A stretch of 64,000 nt of DNA from Ferruginibacter sp050611725 (GCF_050611725.1 NZ_JBODJB010000001.1:1240001-1304000); one strand, 5' to 3'. Positions 44,059 to 53,203 are shown, counted from the first letter of the stretch. Numbers and translations are program-made. Notes: generated by a model not told the origin, from the sequence alone.

Positions 44059-45111
44059 ATGAGACTACTAAAACTTTTTTCTGCCGTTATATGCCTAGCA
44101 GTATTATTCTTTTCCTGTAAAAAAGATTTCGACTTCACAGCCCGTCTTTCTTATGGAAGTCTTCAGGGCGCAGGCGGCGAATGTTTGCCAAAAGAGATTC
44201 GTGGTATTTACAATGCCGGTGTAACGCTTACATCAAATAATTTTATCGATGTAAGCATCATGCTAGATAGTGTAGGAACTTACGATATTGCAACCGATAC
44301 TATCAATGGATATTCTTTCAGGGGTACAGGTACCCTTGGAGTAAAAGGGATCAATCGTGTAAGGTTATATGGATCGGGCAGACCAACTGCACCGGGTGTT
44401 AATACTTTTACTATTGAGTATAGTGGTACATATTGTGCAGTACAAATCTCTGTTGCCGGATCAGTTGCAACACCTGCCACATTTACCCTTGAAAATGCTG
44501 CAGGTGTTTGTTCGGGAGCTATTGTTAAAGGAGTTTATGCAACTGGAGCAGCTTTGGATGCAACAAATATTGCCACAATAAAAGTGAATGTTACAAAAGC
44601 CGGTCCGTATTCAATAACCAGCAATACAGTTAATGGTATTGCATTCAGTAAGTCAGGAACTTTTACTGCAACGGGAGTACAAACAATAGATCTTTCAGGA
44701 ACGGGGATACCATTAGCTGATGGAGCCAACAATTATACAATTACAGCGGGATCGAGCAGTTGTACATTTAGTGCAACAGCATCAACACTATCGTCGCCTG
44801 CTACTTTTACATTGGGCGGTTCGGGTGCTACTTGTTCAGGAGCATCAGTTTCAGGAACCTATAAAGTTGGAACAGCAGTGACAACTTCAAATACATTGTC
44901 TGTACAGGTAAGTGTAACAGCAATCGGTACTTATTCAATATCTACAGATGTAGTAAACGGCATATCATTCAGTAAAACAGGTGTGTTTACTTCAACGGGT
45001 ACAAAAACAGTTACACTAACTGGAACGGGTACTCCAGCTGCTGCAGGATCAAATAATCATACGATTACAGGTGGAGGTACATGTACTTTCAGCGTAACTG
45101 CAACGCCTTAA
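44059..45111 (+). CDS. Lipoprotein with three tandem Ig-like Cys-paired repeats
   Basis: 350 residues. A lipoprotein signal with the lipidated Cys at residue 20 (AVLFFSC) is followed by three tandem units of about 108 residues: roughly 42-135, 151-243 and 259-348. Each unit has one Cys near its start and one near its end (42/126, 151/235, 259/342) and the pattern G-x-Y...G...V-x-V...G-x-Y-x-I...VNG-x-x-F...GTG-x-P...C. This suggests stacked disulfide-closed beta sandwiches facing outward. I cannot name a family. It lies 26 bases after lspA and shares a terminator with fumC. Confidence 0.7.
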   Translation: MRLLKLFSAVICLAVLFFSCKKDFDFTARLSYGSLQGAGGECLPKEIRGIYNAGVTLTSNNFIDVSIMLDSVGTYDIATDTINGYSFRGTGTLGVKGINRVRLYGSGRPTAPGVNTFTIEYSGTYCAVQISVAGSVATPATFTLENAAGVCSGAIVKGVYATGAALDATNIATIKVNVTKAGPYSITSNTVNGIAFSKSGTFTATGVQTIDLSGTGIPLADGANNYTITAGSSSCTFSATASTLSSPATFTLGGSGATCSGASVSGTYKVGTAVTTSNTLSVQVSVTAIGTYSISTDVVNGISFSKTGVFTSTGTKTVTLTGTGTPAAAGSNNHTITGGGTCTFSVTATP

Positions 45112-45136
45112 TACTCAATTTAAAACTGCTCATAAA

Positions 45137-45171
45137 TTAAAAGGGATTGATATTATATCAATCCCTTTTAA
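45137..45171. terminator. Bidirectional terminator between lipoprotein gene and fumC
   Basis: 16-bp perfect stem (45137-45152 and 45156-45171) with a TTA loop. The core is AAGGGATTGAT; the arms carry A and T runs on both sides, so both strands can use it. Confidence 0.85.
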
Positions 45172-45193
45172 TTTATGTTTGTTGTAGAAGGAT

Positions 45194-46594
45194 CTAACTG
45201 ATCTTCCCAACCATATCTTCAGGCTTCACCCATGCATCAAATTCTTCAGGAGTTACGTAGCCTAATTTAACCGCCATTTCTTTTAAAGTTGTTCCTTCTT
45301 TATGTGCTGTTTGTGCAATTTCAGCAGCTTTGTAATAACCAATCTTAGTATTAAGAGAAGTTACAAGCATTAAACTATTGTCAACATGCTTTTTAATATT
45401 TGCTTCAATTGGAGCAAGTCCGATAGCGCATTTATCATTGAAAGAAACGCAACCATCGCCGATCAATCTTGCACTGTGTAAGAAATTATAGATCATTACG
45501 GGTTTAAAAACATTCAATTCAAAATGCCCCATGCTGCCGCCAACACTGATTGCAACATCATTACCCATTACCTGTGCAGCGATCATGGTCAATGCTTCAC
45601 ATTGTGTAGGGTTTACTTTACCCGGCATGATCGATGATCCCGGTTCATTATCCGGAATAAAAATTTCACCTATGCCTGAACGTGGTCCTGATGAAAGCAT
45701 ACGAATATCATTCGCAATTTTCATCAAACTAACAGCAACTGTTTTTAATGCACCGTGTGCTTCAACAATAGCATCATGAGCAGCCAAAGCTTCAAATTTA
45801 TTTTCAGCGGTGATAAAAGGCAGGCCTGTTAAAGCCGCAATATGTTTTGCAACATTTTCAGAATAACCTGCAGGGGTATTGATGCCGGTTCCAACTGCAG
45901 TACCACCCAAAGCCAACTCACTTAAATGTGCTAATGTATTTTTGATGGCTTTTAATCCATGATTCAATTGAGATACGTAACCACTGAATTCTTGTCCAAC
46001 AGTTAATGGTGTAGCGTCCATAAAATGCGTACGACCGATTTTCACCACTTTCATATACTCCTTACTTTTTGCCGCAAGTGTATCTCTTAATTTTTCAATT
46101 CCGGGAATGGTAGTTTCAATCAAAATTTTATATGCAGCGATATGCATTGCCGTTGGAAATGTATCATTAGATGATTGTGATTTATTTACATCATCATTTG
46201 GATGCAGGAATTTTTCTTTATCATCCAATTTTCCGCCATTCAATACATGACCACGATAGGCAACTACTTCATTTACGTTCATATTACTTTGTGTACCGCT
46301 ACCGGTTTGCCAAACCACCAATGGAAAATAAGCATCTAATTTTCCTTCAAGAATTTCATCGCATGCTTTACCGATGAGGTCACATTTTTCTTTTGGCAGA
46401 ACGCCTGCATCAAAATTGGTCAATGCTGCTGCTTTTTTCAAATAAGCAAATGCCTTGATGATTTCTTTCGGCATCTTATTAATATCCTGAGCAATTTTGA
46501 AGTTGTCGATGCTGCGTTGTGTTTGAGCACCAAAATATGCATCCACAGGCACTTTTACTTCACCCATGGTATCTTTCTCAATACGGTATTCCAT
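45194..46594 (-). CDS. fumC: Class II fumarate hydratase
   Basis: Tricarboxylic-acid-cycle enzyme that hydrates fumarate to malate; a homotetramer that needs no Fe-S cluster. 466 residues. Signatures: GEVKVPVDAYFGAQTQRS, WQTGSGTQSNMNVNEV, DVNKSQSSNDTFPTAMHIA, GRTHFMDATP and the superfamily signature GSSIMPGKVNP. Full length. A perfect -7 element sits at 46629-46636. It has its own transcript, ended by the shared terminator. Confidence 0.97.
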   Translation of the reverse strand: MEYRIEKDTMGEVKVPVDAYFGAQTQRSIDNFKIAQDINKMPKEIIKAFAYLKKAAALTNFDAGVLPKEKCDLIGKACDEILEGKLDAYFPLVVWQTGSGTQSNMNVNEVVAYRGHVLNGGKLDDKEKFLHPNDDVNKSQSSNDTFPTAMHIAAYKILIETTIPGIEKLRDTLAAKSKEYMKVVKIGRTHFMDATPLTVGQEFSGYVSQLNHGLKAIKNTLAHLSELALGGTAVGTGINTPAGYSENVAKHIAALTGLPFITAENKFEALAAHDAIVEAHGALKTVAVSLMKIANDIRMLSSGPRSGIGEIFIPDNEPGSSIMPGKVNPTQCEALTMIAAQVMGNDVAISVGGSMGHFELNVFKPVMIYNFLHSARLIGDGCVSFNDKCAIGLAPIEANIKKHVDNSLMLVTSLNTKIGYYKAAEIAQTAHKEGTTLKEMAVKLGYVTPEEFDAWVKPEDMVGKIS

Positions 46595-46628
46595 AAAAAA
46601 TTTTAAGTGGTTAAAATGTAATTTTTTG

Positions 46629-46636
46629 CAAAATTA
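46629..46636 (-). promoter_or_regulatory. -7 promoter element of fumC
   Basis: Minus-strand TAatTTTG, a perfect TAnnTTTG, 34 bases before the fumC ATG. Confidence 0.45.
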
Positions 46637-46698
46637 CAGTAAAACAAGTAGTAAATTGGGTAGAATTTGATTGTTTGATCATTTAACAACGATGTCGT

Positions 46699-47820
46699 AT
46701 GAAAAATGTAAATTTTTTAGTTTTCATTGCCTTGCTTGTATTTTTTTCAAATTGCAGTAAAAAAACTACCGTTACTGATAAAACCTATAGCTGGTCAAAA
46801 TTCAGTATGGGTGCCGATCTTTCCTATGCTGCTCAAATGCTCGACAAAGGTGTGGTTTACAGAGATTCTGGAAAAGCAAAAGATATTTTTACCATTTTTA
46901 AACAACATGGTTGTAATACCGTACGATTAAAATTATGGCATACACCAAGTGCCTATACATCTACCTGGGGCGGAAACGATCAAGATTACAACGATCTGGC
47001 TAAAGTGGAAGTGTTGATCAAAAAAGCTAAGGAGCTTGGAATGGCGGTGAGCCTTGATCTGCATTATTCAGATACCTGGGCCGATCCGCAACGTCAGGAA
47101 ATTCCTGCAGCCTGGAAAGGACTTTCAATTGATGTGATGAAAGATTCCGTGTATGAATATACGATGCATGTACTGAATACATTAAAAGCAAAAAATCTTG
47201 TTCCCGAAATGATTCAGGTCGGAAATGAAAACAACAATGGTATGTTGTGGCCAACAGGAAAGATCGTCGATAATAATTTTATAGGGTTCGCCAAATTTTT
47301 AAATGCAGGAATAAAAGCGGTGAGAGATTTTTCTGCAACATCCACCATCAAACCAAAAATAATTGTACATGTAGCACAATTACAACATGCTGAATGGTGG
47401 ATGGGTGGTATTACAGCAGCAGGTGTTAGTGATTATGATATCATTGGTTTATCACATTATGCAGATTGGTCAACTATGAATACAATGACAGAACTGACTA
47501 GTTTGGTAAACAGATTAAAAATATTGTACAAAAAGCAAGTGATGCTGGTTGAGACTGCTTATTGGTTTAATACAAAGGACGCAAGCAATTATACTATTTC
47601 ACAAACACCTGTTGCAGGTTATCCGTTTACACAAGAGGGGCAATATCAATATTTAAAAGATCTTACACAGGCGGTAATTGCAGGTGGAGGAACAGGAGTA
47701 CAATACTGGGCACCTGATTATATCGGTACCGGCGGTGAAATGACTGCTCGTTCATTGGTTGATCCAAGTGGAAATGTTTTACCCGGAATTAATTTCATGA
47801 ATTATATCTATAAGTTTTAA
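46699..47820 (+). CDS. GH53 endo-beta-1,4-galactanase, lipoprotein
   Basis: 373 residues of glycoside hydrolase family 53, which cuts the beta-1,4-galactan of pectin side chains inside the chain. The lipoprotein signal has its Cys at residue 19 (LVFFSNC). The TIM-barrel hallmarks are GADLSYAAQML, HGCNTVRLKLWHTP, SLDLHYSDTWADP, the acid/base Glu177 in QVGNENNNG, and the nucleophile Glu285 in VMLVETAYW. It ends close to the domain end and has no carbohydrate-binding module. The beta-galactosidase gene starts 9 bases later, so the two work as a pair. Confidence 0.93.
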   Translation: MKNVNFLVFIALLVFFSNCSKKTTVTDKTYSWSKFSMGADLSYAAQMLDKGVVYRDSGKAKDIFTIFKQHGCNTVRLKLWHTPSAYTSTWGGNDQDYNDLAKVEVLIKKAKELGMAVSLDLHYSDTWADPQRQEIPAAWKGLSIDVMKDSVYEYTMHVLNTLKAKNLVPEMIQVGNENNNGMLWPTGKIVDNNFIGFAKFLNAGIKAVRDFSATSTIKPKIIVHVAQLQHAEWWMGGITAAGVSDYDIIGLSHYADWSTMNTMTELTSLVNRLKILYKKQVMLVETAYWFNTKDASNYTISQTPVAGYPFTQEGQYQYLKDLTQAVIAGGGTGVQYWAPDYIGTGGEMTARSLVDPSGNVLPGINFMNYIYKF

Positions 47821-47829
47821 TTAGTGCTA

Positions 47830-50283
47830 ATGAAGAAAATATTTTTTGTTGCAAGCTATCTATTGATACATGCTACGGTTTTTACTCAATCTCCGGTTCG
47901 TGAAAAAATTTCAATGGATAGGAATTGGAAATTTCATTTCGGTAATGCATCTGATCCGACAAAAGATTTCAATTACAGTATTGATAGAAGCTTAGTGAAA
48001 GCTGGAGAGTCCTACGGTGCCATCAATCCGGATTTTAACGACAGCAGTTGGCGTGTATTGGATGTTCCGCATGATTGGGTGGTGGAACAACCTTTCGTTT
48101 ATAAAAAAAACGACCCGGTATTGGCACATGGCTATAAACCGGTAGGTGGCTTATTTCCCGAAACAAGTATTGGCTGGTATCGTAAAAGTTTTTTTGTGTC
48201 TGCAAAAGATTCAGGTAATCGTTTTGTCATTCATTTTGATGGTGTGTATAGAAATTACAATGTTTATTTAAATGGGCATTTCTTAGGTAATAATCAAAGC
48301 GGTTATACCGAAAGTAGTTTTGATATTACAGACTATATCAACTACCATAAAAAAAATCAACTGGTTGTTAGGGTCGATGCAACGCAATACGAAGGCTGGT
48401 TTTATGAAGGTGCAGGTATCTATCGTCATGTGTGGCTGGAAAAATTTAACAATGTACATATTGCAGAATATGGAACATATGTTACAACAATGAATACTGA
48501 TACCACGAGTCTTGTTTCAATTGAAACAACAATTTCCAATGAAGGCTTTGCAAAATCAAAGAGTAATATTGTTTACTATGTTGTCGACAAAGAAGGTAAA
48601 AAGATCGCCGGTACATTGGTAGAAGGTGTTTCTGCGGCTGCAGGAGATACAAAAAAAATAAAACAACAATTAAAAATAACGAACCCGAATCTTTGGTCTC
48701 TTGATAATCCATATTTATACAAATTGATAACTCTTGTAAAACAGGATGATAAAATTATAGACAGCACTACAACGGTCTTTGGTATTCGTACAATTGTTAT
48801 TGATCCAAACAAAGGTGTTTTGTTAAATGGGAAACACATCAAGATCAAAGGAACCAACAATCATCAGGATCATGCCGGCGTTGGAGTTGCAGTGCCCGAT
48901 GCCTTGCAGTATTGGAGAATAAAGACTTTGAAAGCAATGGGTTCAAATGCTTATCGTACTTCACATAATCCACCTACACCGGAGTTGCTACAAGCTTGTG
49001 ATGAGTTAGGCATGTTGGTGTTAGATGAAAATCGATTGATGGGAACCAGTAGGCAATACACAGATGAGTTTGAAAAATTAATTTTGAGAGATAGGAATCA
49101 TCCTTCTGTTTTTTTATGGAGTATTGGCAATGAAGAAGGGTGGATACAAAAAAATGATGTAGGAAAAAGATTGGCTCAAACAATGGTTCAAAAACAAAAA
49201 GAACTAGACCCATCACGTACAAGTACATACGCTGCGGATATGGGTAATGAAAGGCCTGGCATCAATGAAGTGATTCCTGTAAGAGGATTCAATTATCGCA
49301 TTCCATTTATTGACGATTATCACAGAGATAATCCTGATCAACCGATCGTTGGAACCGAAACGGGAAGTACTGTTTGTACGAGAGGGATTTATGTAGTAGA
49401 TAGTGTTAAAGGTTATGTGCCAGACCATGATATCACTTATCCATGGTGGGCATCATCTGCAGAGCAATGGTGGAAACCCAATGCAGACAAGGATTGGTTT
49501 ATGGGAGGCTTTATCTGGACAGGCTTTGATTACCGAGGAGAACCTACGCCGTATGAATGGCCGAATATCAATTCTCATTTTGGAGTTATGGATGTATGTG
49601 GCTTTCCTAAAAATAATTATTACTACTACAAGAGTTGGTGGAGTGATGAAGATGTAATACAAATTAGTCCGCATTGGAATTGGACAAAAGAAGGAGAGGT
49701 GAAAGATGTTTGGGTAAACAGTAATGCAGAAACAGTTGAATTGTTTTTGAATAAAAAAAGTTTAGGAAAGAAGGTGATGCCCAAAAATGGGCATCTGCAA
49801 TGGAGTGTACCGTATCATCCTGGAAAATTAGAAGCAGTTGGATATAGAAATGGGAAAAAAATAAAAACATCTGTTGAAACAACTGGAAAACCTGTAAAAA
49901 TTATTTTATCTCCTGATAAAACAACTCTTACTGCGAATGGAGAAGATGTTTGTATAATGAATATTTCTGTTGTTGATGATAAGGGAAGAGAAGTGCCGGA
50001 TGCTATGAATCTTTTGAAATTGAATATAAGAGGGGGTGCAAAAATTATTGGTGTTGGTAATGGTGATCCAAGTTGTCATGAGTCTGATAAATGTGTTGAT
50101 GATAAGTGGCAACGAAGTTTATTCAATGGTAAATGTCAGGTTATCATTCAATCAAAAAATCGAAGGGACGATTGTGAATTTGTTGCTAGTGGCGAAGGAT
50201 TGATTGAAGCTAAAGTTGAGATGGATATAACATCGGGGGGTAGTAAAAAATATGTAATAGAATGGCAGGGGCTGATTGATTAG
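47830..50283 (+). CDS. GH2 beta-galactosidase, exported
   Basis: 817 residues from ATG 47830 (the GTG at 47824 is an alternative). A signal peptide (FFVASYLLIHATVF) is followed by the GH2 jelly-roll domain (about 25-185, DVPHDWVVEQPF, GWYRKSFFV, IYRHVWLEK), an Ig-like domain (190-300), the TIM barrel (300-600) with acid/base Glu about 435 in WSIGNEEGW and nucleophile Glu about 510 in VGTETGS, and C-terminal beta domains of the kind often seen in this family (about 610-815). It should take galactose from galacto-oligosaccharides made by the GH53 enzyme. The stop shares bases with the convergent ech gene. Confidence 0.92.
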   Translation: MKKIFFVASYLLIHATVFTQSPVREKISMDRNWKFHFGNASDPTKDFNYSIDRSLVKAGESYGAINPDFNDSSWRVLDVPHDWVVEQPFVYKKNDPVLAHGYKPVGGLFPETSIGWYRKSFFVSAKDSGNRFVIHFDGVYRNYNVYLNGHFLGNNQSGYTESSFDITDYINYHKKNQLVVRVDATQYEGWFYEGAGIYRHVWLEKFNNVHIAEYGTYVTTMNTDTTSLVSIETTISNEGFAKSKSNIVYYVVDKEGKKIAGTLVEGVSAAAGDTKKIKQQLKITNPNLWSLDNPYLYKLITLVKQDDKIIDSTTTVFGIRTIVIDPNKGVLLNGKHIKIKGTNNHQDHAGVGVAVPDALQYWRIKTLKAMGSNAYRTSHNPPTPELLQACDELGMLVLDENRLMGTSRQYTDEFEKLILRDRNHPSVFLWSIGNEEGWIQKNDVGKRLAQTMVQKQKELDPSRTSTYAADMGNERPGINEVIPVRGFNYRIPFIDDYHRDNPDQPIVGTETGSTVCTRGIYVVDSVKGYVPDHDITYPWWASSAEQWWKPNADKDWFMGGFIWTGFDYRGEPTPYEWPNINSHFGVMDVCGFPKNNYYYYKSWWSDEDVIQISPHWNWTKEGEVKDVWVNSNAETVELFLNKKSLGKKVMPKNGHLQWSVPYHPGKLEAVGYRNGKKIKTSVETTGKPVKIILSPDKTTLTANGEDVCIMNISVVDDKGREVPDAMNLLKLNIRGGAKIIGVGNGDPSCHESDKCVDDKWQRSLFNGKCQVIIQSKNRRDDCEFVASGEGLIEAKVEMDITSGGSKKYVIEWQGLID

Positions 50284-51062
50284 CTACCTTTAAAATTTGC
50301 TTTCCTTTTTTCTAAAAAAGCAGTGGTACCTTCTTTCATGTCTTCTGTAGCAAAGCAATCACCAAAAGCGGCAACTTCTTTGCCATAGCCATTGTCTAAA
50401 TGATCTGGTGTAGCAGCAATATTGATGCATTCAATCAATTTACTAATTGCAATCGGCGCTTTTGATTGAATGATCTGCAGAATATCTTTTGTTCTCTCCA
50501 TTAATGTTTCAGCAGTAGTAACATGGTTAACCAAGCCTAGTTGCAATGCTTCATTGGCATCGATTAAGTGAGCAGTCATATGCAACTCCATACTTTTTCC
50601 TTTGCCAACCAGTTGTGTTAAGCGTTGTGTACCGCCATACCCGGGAATCAATCCTAAATTTACTTCAGGCTGCCCGAACTTTGCGTTCTCACTCGCTAAA
50701 CGAAAATGACAAGCCATTGCTAACTCACAGCCACCACCCAATGCAAAGCCATTTACTGCTGCAACAATCGGCTTCTTACTGTTTTCAATTTTGAAAAAAA
50801 TATCTTGTCCTCTTTTTGATAAAGCCATTGCTTGCTCTTTTGTATAATTGGCAAACTCAGCAATATCAGCACCTGCAACAAATGCTTTAGGCCCGGCTCC
50901 TGTAATGATAGCCGATTTTATTTCAGGGTTAGATTGTATTTCATCAACTGCATTTTCAATATCAGTAAATACCTGAGTATTCAATGCGTTTAATTTATCA
51001 GGACGATTAATAGTGATGATAAAAATTCCTTGTGATAGTTCTGTAAGAAGTGTTGAATACAT
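50280..51062 (-). CDS. Enoyl-CoA hydratase/isomerase family protein
   Basis: 260-residue crotonase-fold enzyme. Signatures: NRPDKLNALN, oxyanion-hole FVAGADIAEF, NGFALGGGCELAMACHFRLA with the first catalytic Glu nearby, and FGQPEVNLGLIPGYGGTQRL with the second. It most likely hydrates trans-2-enoyl-CoA to 3-hydroxyacyl-CoA in fatty acid breakdown. The gene lies last in the row gltX - B12-binding protein - ech on the minus strand, 19 bases after the B12 gene. Confidence 0.9.
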   Translation of the reverse strand: MYSTLLTELSQGIFIITINRPDKLNALNTQVFTDIENAVDEIQSNPEIKSAIITGAGPKAFVAGADIAEFANYTKEQAMALSKRGQDIFFKIENSKKPIVAAVNGFALGGGCELAMACHFRLASENAKFGQPEVNLGLIPGYGGTQRLTQLVGKGKSMELHMTAHLIDANEALQLGLVNHVTTAETLMERTKDILQIIQSKAPIAISKLIECINIAATPDHLDNGYGKEVAAFGDCFATEDMKEGTTAFLEKRKANFKGS

Positions 51063-51081
51063 TTTTTGTAATTGATGTCAA

Positions 51082-51489
51082 TTAAAAATTTCTATTCGTT
51101 TTTACCCAATCGGAAATATAATCGGCAATATCAGTAGTAGTAGTTCCGGGGGGAAATAATTTACCAACTCCCATTTCATTCAATGCTTTCATGTCATCAT
51201 CAGGAATAATGCCACCACCGGTAAGTAACACATCATTCATTTCTTTTTCTTTCATCAAAGCAATAAGCTTTGGAAAAACGGTATTGTGGGCTCCACTTAA
51301 AATGCTGATACCAATTGCATCCACATCTTCCTGCAAAGCAGCATTCACTACCATTTCAGGAGTTTGACGAAGGCCGGTGTAAATAACTTCCATACCGGCA
51401 TCACGTAATGCGGTGGCTATAACTTTAGCACCACGGTCGTGTCCGTCTAATCCAACTTTGGCAACCAATACTCGTATGGGTCTCTTCAT
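51082..51489 (-). CDS. Free-standing B12-binding domain (methylmalonyl-CoA mutase C-terminal type)
   Basis: 135-residue protein that is only a cobalamin-binding Rossmann domain. It has the DxHxxG motif in KVGLDGHDRGAKVIA, the Ser in GISILSGAH, and GGGIIPDDD. This corresponds to the C-terminal part of the alpha subunit of methylmalonyl-CoA mutase, which in some organisms is a separate chain. A matching large chain is not in the window. A methylmalonyl-CoA epimerase is encoded at 33088. It sits between gltX (9 bases upstream) and ech. Confidence 0.93.
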   Translation of the reverse strand: MKRPIRVLVAKVGLDGHDRGAKVIATALRDAGMEVIYTGLRQTPEMVVNAALQEDVDAIGISILSGAHNTVFPKLIALMKEKEMNDVLLTGGGIIPDDDMKALNEMGVGKLFPPGTTTTDIADYISDWVKTNRNF

Positions 51490-51498
51490 ATCTTAAAG

Positions 51499-53025
51499 TT
51501 AACCAAAAATTTCTGTCGCAGTAGCAATACGTTTGATCGTTTCATCTTTACCGATCATATCTGCAATAGTAAATACAGGAGGACCGAATTTACCACCTAC
51601 CAGCATTACACGTAATGGTAATTGTAATTCACCGGGTTTGATGTTTTTTTCTGTGGCCAGATCTTTAAATACTGTTTCAATTGTCACAGCATCCCAACTC
51701 GGGGCATCATTTAATTTGGTAATAAGCGAATGGAAAAATGCTTTTTTATCGTCATTCCATTTTGCTTTTACAGCTTCAGCATCCCAATGTGTAGGCGTTG
51801 CAAAAAAGAAAGAAGACTGTTGTACAAAATCAGTCAATAATGTACATCTGTCTTTAACCAGTAAAATAACTTTCTCTAAATAACCATCATCTGAAACAGC
51901 AATTCCATTCGACTTTAACAAACTCCCAACTTCCAACATCAAACCCCCAATCTCCAACTTCTGTATCCATTGATGATTGAACCATTTGGCTTTTTCAAAA
52001 TCAAATTTTGCACCGGACGTATGTACCCTGTCTAAACTAAATTTATCGATCAGTTCTTCCATTGTAAAAACTTCCTGTTCAGTACCATCATTCCAGCCAA
52101 GTACTGCAAGTAGATTAATAAAAGCTTGAGGTAAAAAACCGATCTCTTTAAATCCTTTAGTGATATCGTTTGTTTGTGGATCTTTCCAATCCATTGCATA
52201 CACAGGAAATCCTAAGCGATCGCCATCTCTCTTACTCAACTTGCCGTTGCCATCTGGTTTTAATATTAATGGAAGATGTGCCCATTCTGGCATAGCATCC
52301 AAGCCAAATAAATATTTCCATAATAAAATATGAATGGGTGCACTTGGCAACCATTCTTCTCCACGAAACGCATGCGTTATTTTCATTAAATAGTCATCCA
52401 CAACAACCGCTAAATGATAAGTAGGCATACCATCTGCTTTCAATAAAACTTTATCATCAACATTGTTGGTGTCAAATTCTATATCGCCACGTATCATATC
52501 TGTAAATGAAACAAATTCATTTGGATTTACTTTGATACGAATAACATACGGAGTATTCTTATCTAACAGTGCCTGTGTTTCTTCTGGTAATAAACGAACA
52601 GAATTATTCATTTTCATTCTGCTGCGATGATCGTATTGCAAACTACTGCTTCCTTCAACTTTTAACCTTTCCCTCATTGCTTCTATCTCTTCAGGCGTAT
52701 CAAAAGCATAATATGCTTGTCCGGCTTCAACCAATTGCAACGCATACTTTTTGTAAATATCTTTTCTTTCACTTTGTCTGTAAGGAGCAAAAGGGCCACC
52801 ATGCAAAACACTTTCATCCGGTTCCAAACCACACCATTTCAAACAATCAAAAATATATTCTTCAGCACCCTGTACAAATCTGGTTTGATCGGTATCTTCT
52901 ATTCTTACAATAAAATCACCATCATTTTTTTTTGCAAATAAATAATTGAACAATACAGTACGTACGCCGCCTAAATGAAGGCCTCCTGTGGGACTAGGTG
53001 CAAATCTTACTCTTACTTTACTCAT
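51499..53025 (-). CDS. gltX: Glutamyl-tRNA synthetase, carrying a repeat-derived segment
   Basis: Class I synthetase that charges tRNA-Glu, 508 residues from ATG 53025. Catalytic motifs: PSPTGGLHLGG (HIGH-type, residues 11-20) and KLSKR (262-266). Residues about 356-370 (KLEIGGLMLEVGSLL) are encoded by a 41-base stretch that matches the spacer repeat upstream of the gene at 34 of 41 positions. It falls just after FNHQWIQ, at the boundary between the stem-contact region and the anticodon-binding domain. The rest of the enzyme looks intact and there is no frameshift. The -7 element is 6 bases before the ATG. Confidence 0.95.
   Translation of the reverse strand: MSKVRVRFAPSPTGGLHLGGVRTVLFNYLFAKKNDGDFIVRIEDTDQTRFVQGAEEYIFDCLKWCGLEPDESVLHGGPFAPYRQSERKDIYKKYALQLVEAGQAYYAFDTPEEIEAMRERLKVEGSSSLQYDHRSRMKMNNSVRLLPEETQALLDKNTPYVIRIKVNPNEFVSFTDMIRGDIEFDTNNVDDKVLLKADGMPTYHLAVVVDDYLMKITHAFRGEEWLPSAPIHILLWKYLFGLDAMPEWAHLPLILKPDGNGKLSKRDGDRLGFPVYAMDWKDPQTNDITKGFKEIGFLPQAFINLLAVLGWNDGTEQEVFTMEELIDKFSLDRVHTSGAKFDFEKAKWFNHQWIQKLEIGGLMLEVGSLLKSNGIAVSDDGYLEKVILLVKDRCTLLTDFVQQSSFFFATPTHWDAEAVKAKWNDDKKAFFHSLITKLNDAPSWDAVTIETVFKDLATEKNIKPGELQLPLRVMLVGGKFGPPVFTIADMIGKDETIKRIATATEIFG
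51920..51960 (-). repeat. Repeat copy inside gltX (in frame)
   Basis: In the gltX sense strand this stretch begins aagttggagattgggggttt and continues in the same style. It aligns without gaps to 53065-53105 with 34 of 41 identities and encodes KLEIGGLMLEVGS. See that entry for its extragenic relative. Confidence 0.65.
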
Positions 53026-53031
53026 AGTCAG

Positions 53032-53039
53032 CAAAGGTA
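53032..53039 (-). promoter_or_regulatory. -7 promoter element of gltX, near-leaderless
   Basis: Minus-strand TAccTTTG, perfect, with 6 bases before the gltX ATG. A short-leader or leaderless mRNA is predicted. Confidence 0.5.
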
Positions 53040-53064
53040 AGACGAAAGGTTGAATAGGTTTAAA

Positions 53065-53105
53065 AAGTTGGAGGTTGGAGGTTTGAAGTTGGAAGTTTGA
53101 GGTTG
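53065..53105 (+). repeat. Spacer repeat upstream of gltX (extragenic copy)
   Basis: 41 bases built from gttggaggtt/gaagttggaa words. It lies outside genes, 26 bases beyond the gltX -7 element, and in the opposite orientation to the copy inside gltX. Read as codons in frame it would give KLEVGGLKLEV and then a stop. Confidence 0.6.
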
Positions 53106-53147
53106 CCTAAGAAATATGTAAGAGTTTATTCAGAAGAGTAGATGCAA

Positions 53148-53179
53148 TAAAAAACCGTCTCGTTTAAAACGAGACGGTT
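53148..53179 (-). terminator. Terminator after the 53204-54061 lipoprotein gene
   Basis: Stem AACCGTCTCGT / ACGAGACGGTT (53153-53163, 53169-53179), and a T-rich tail on the minus strand. Confidence 0.85.
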
Positions 53180-53203
53180 AGTATATAGAGAGGATAAAAA
53201 TAA

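Noticed and set aside
49403..49657. Short frame inside the GH2 gene
   Set aside because: It is in a different frame of a well supported gene with intact catalytic motifs.
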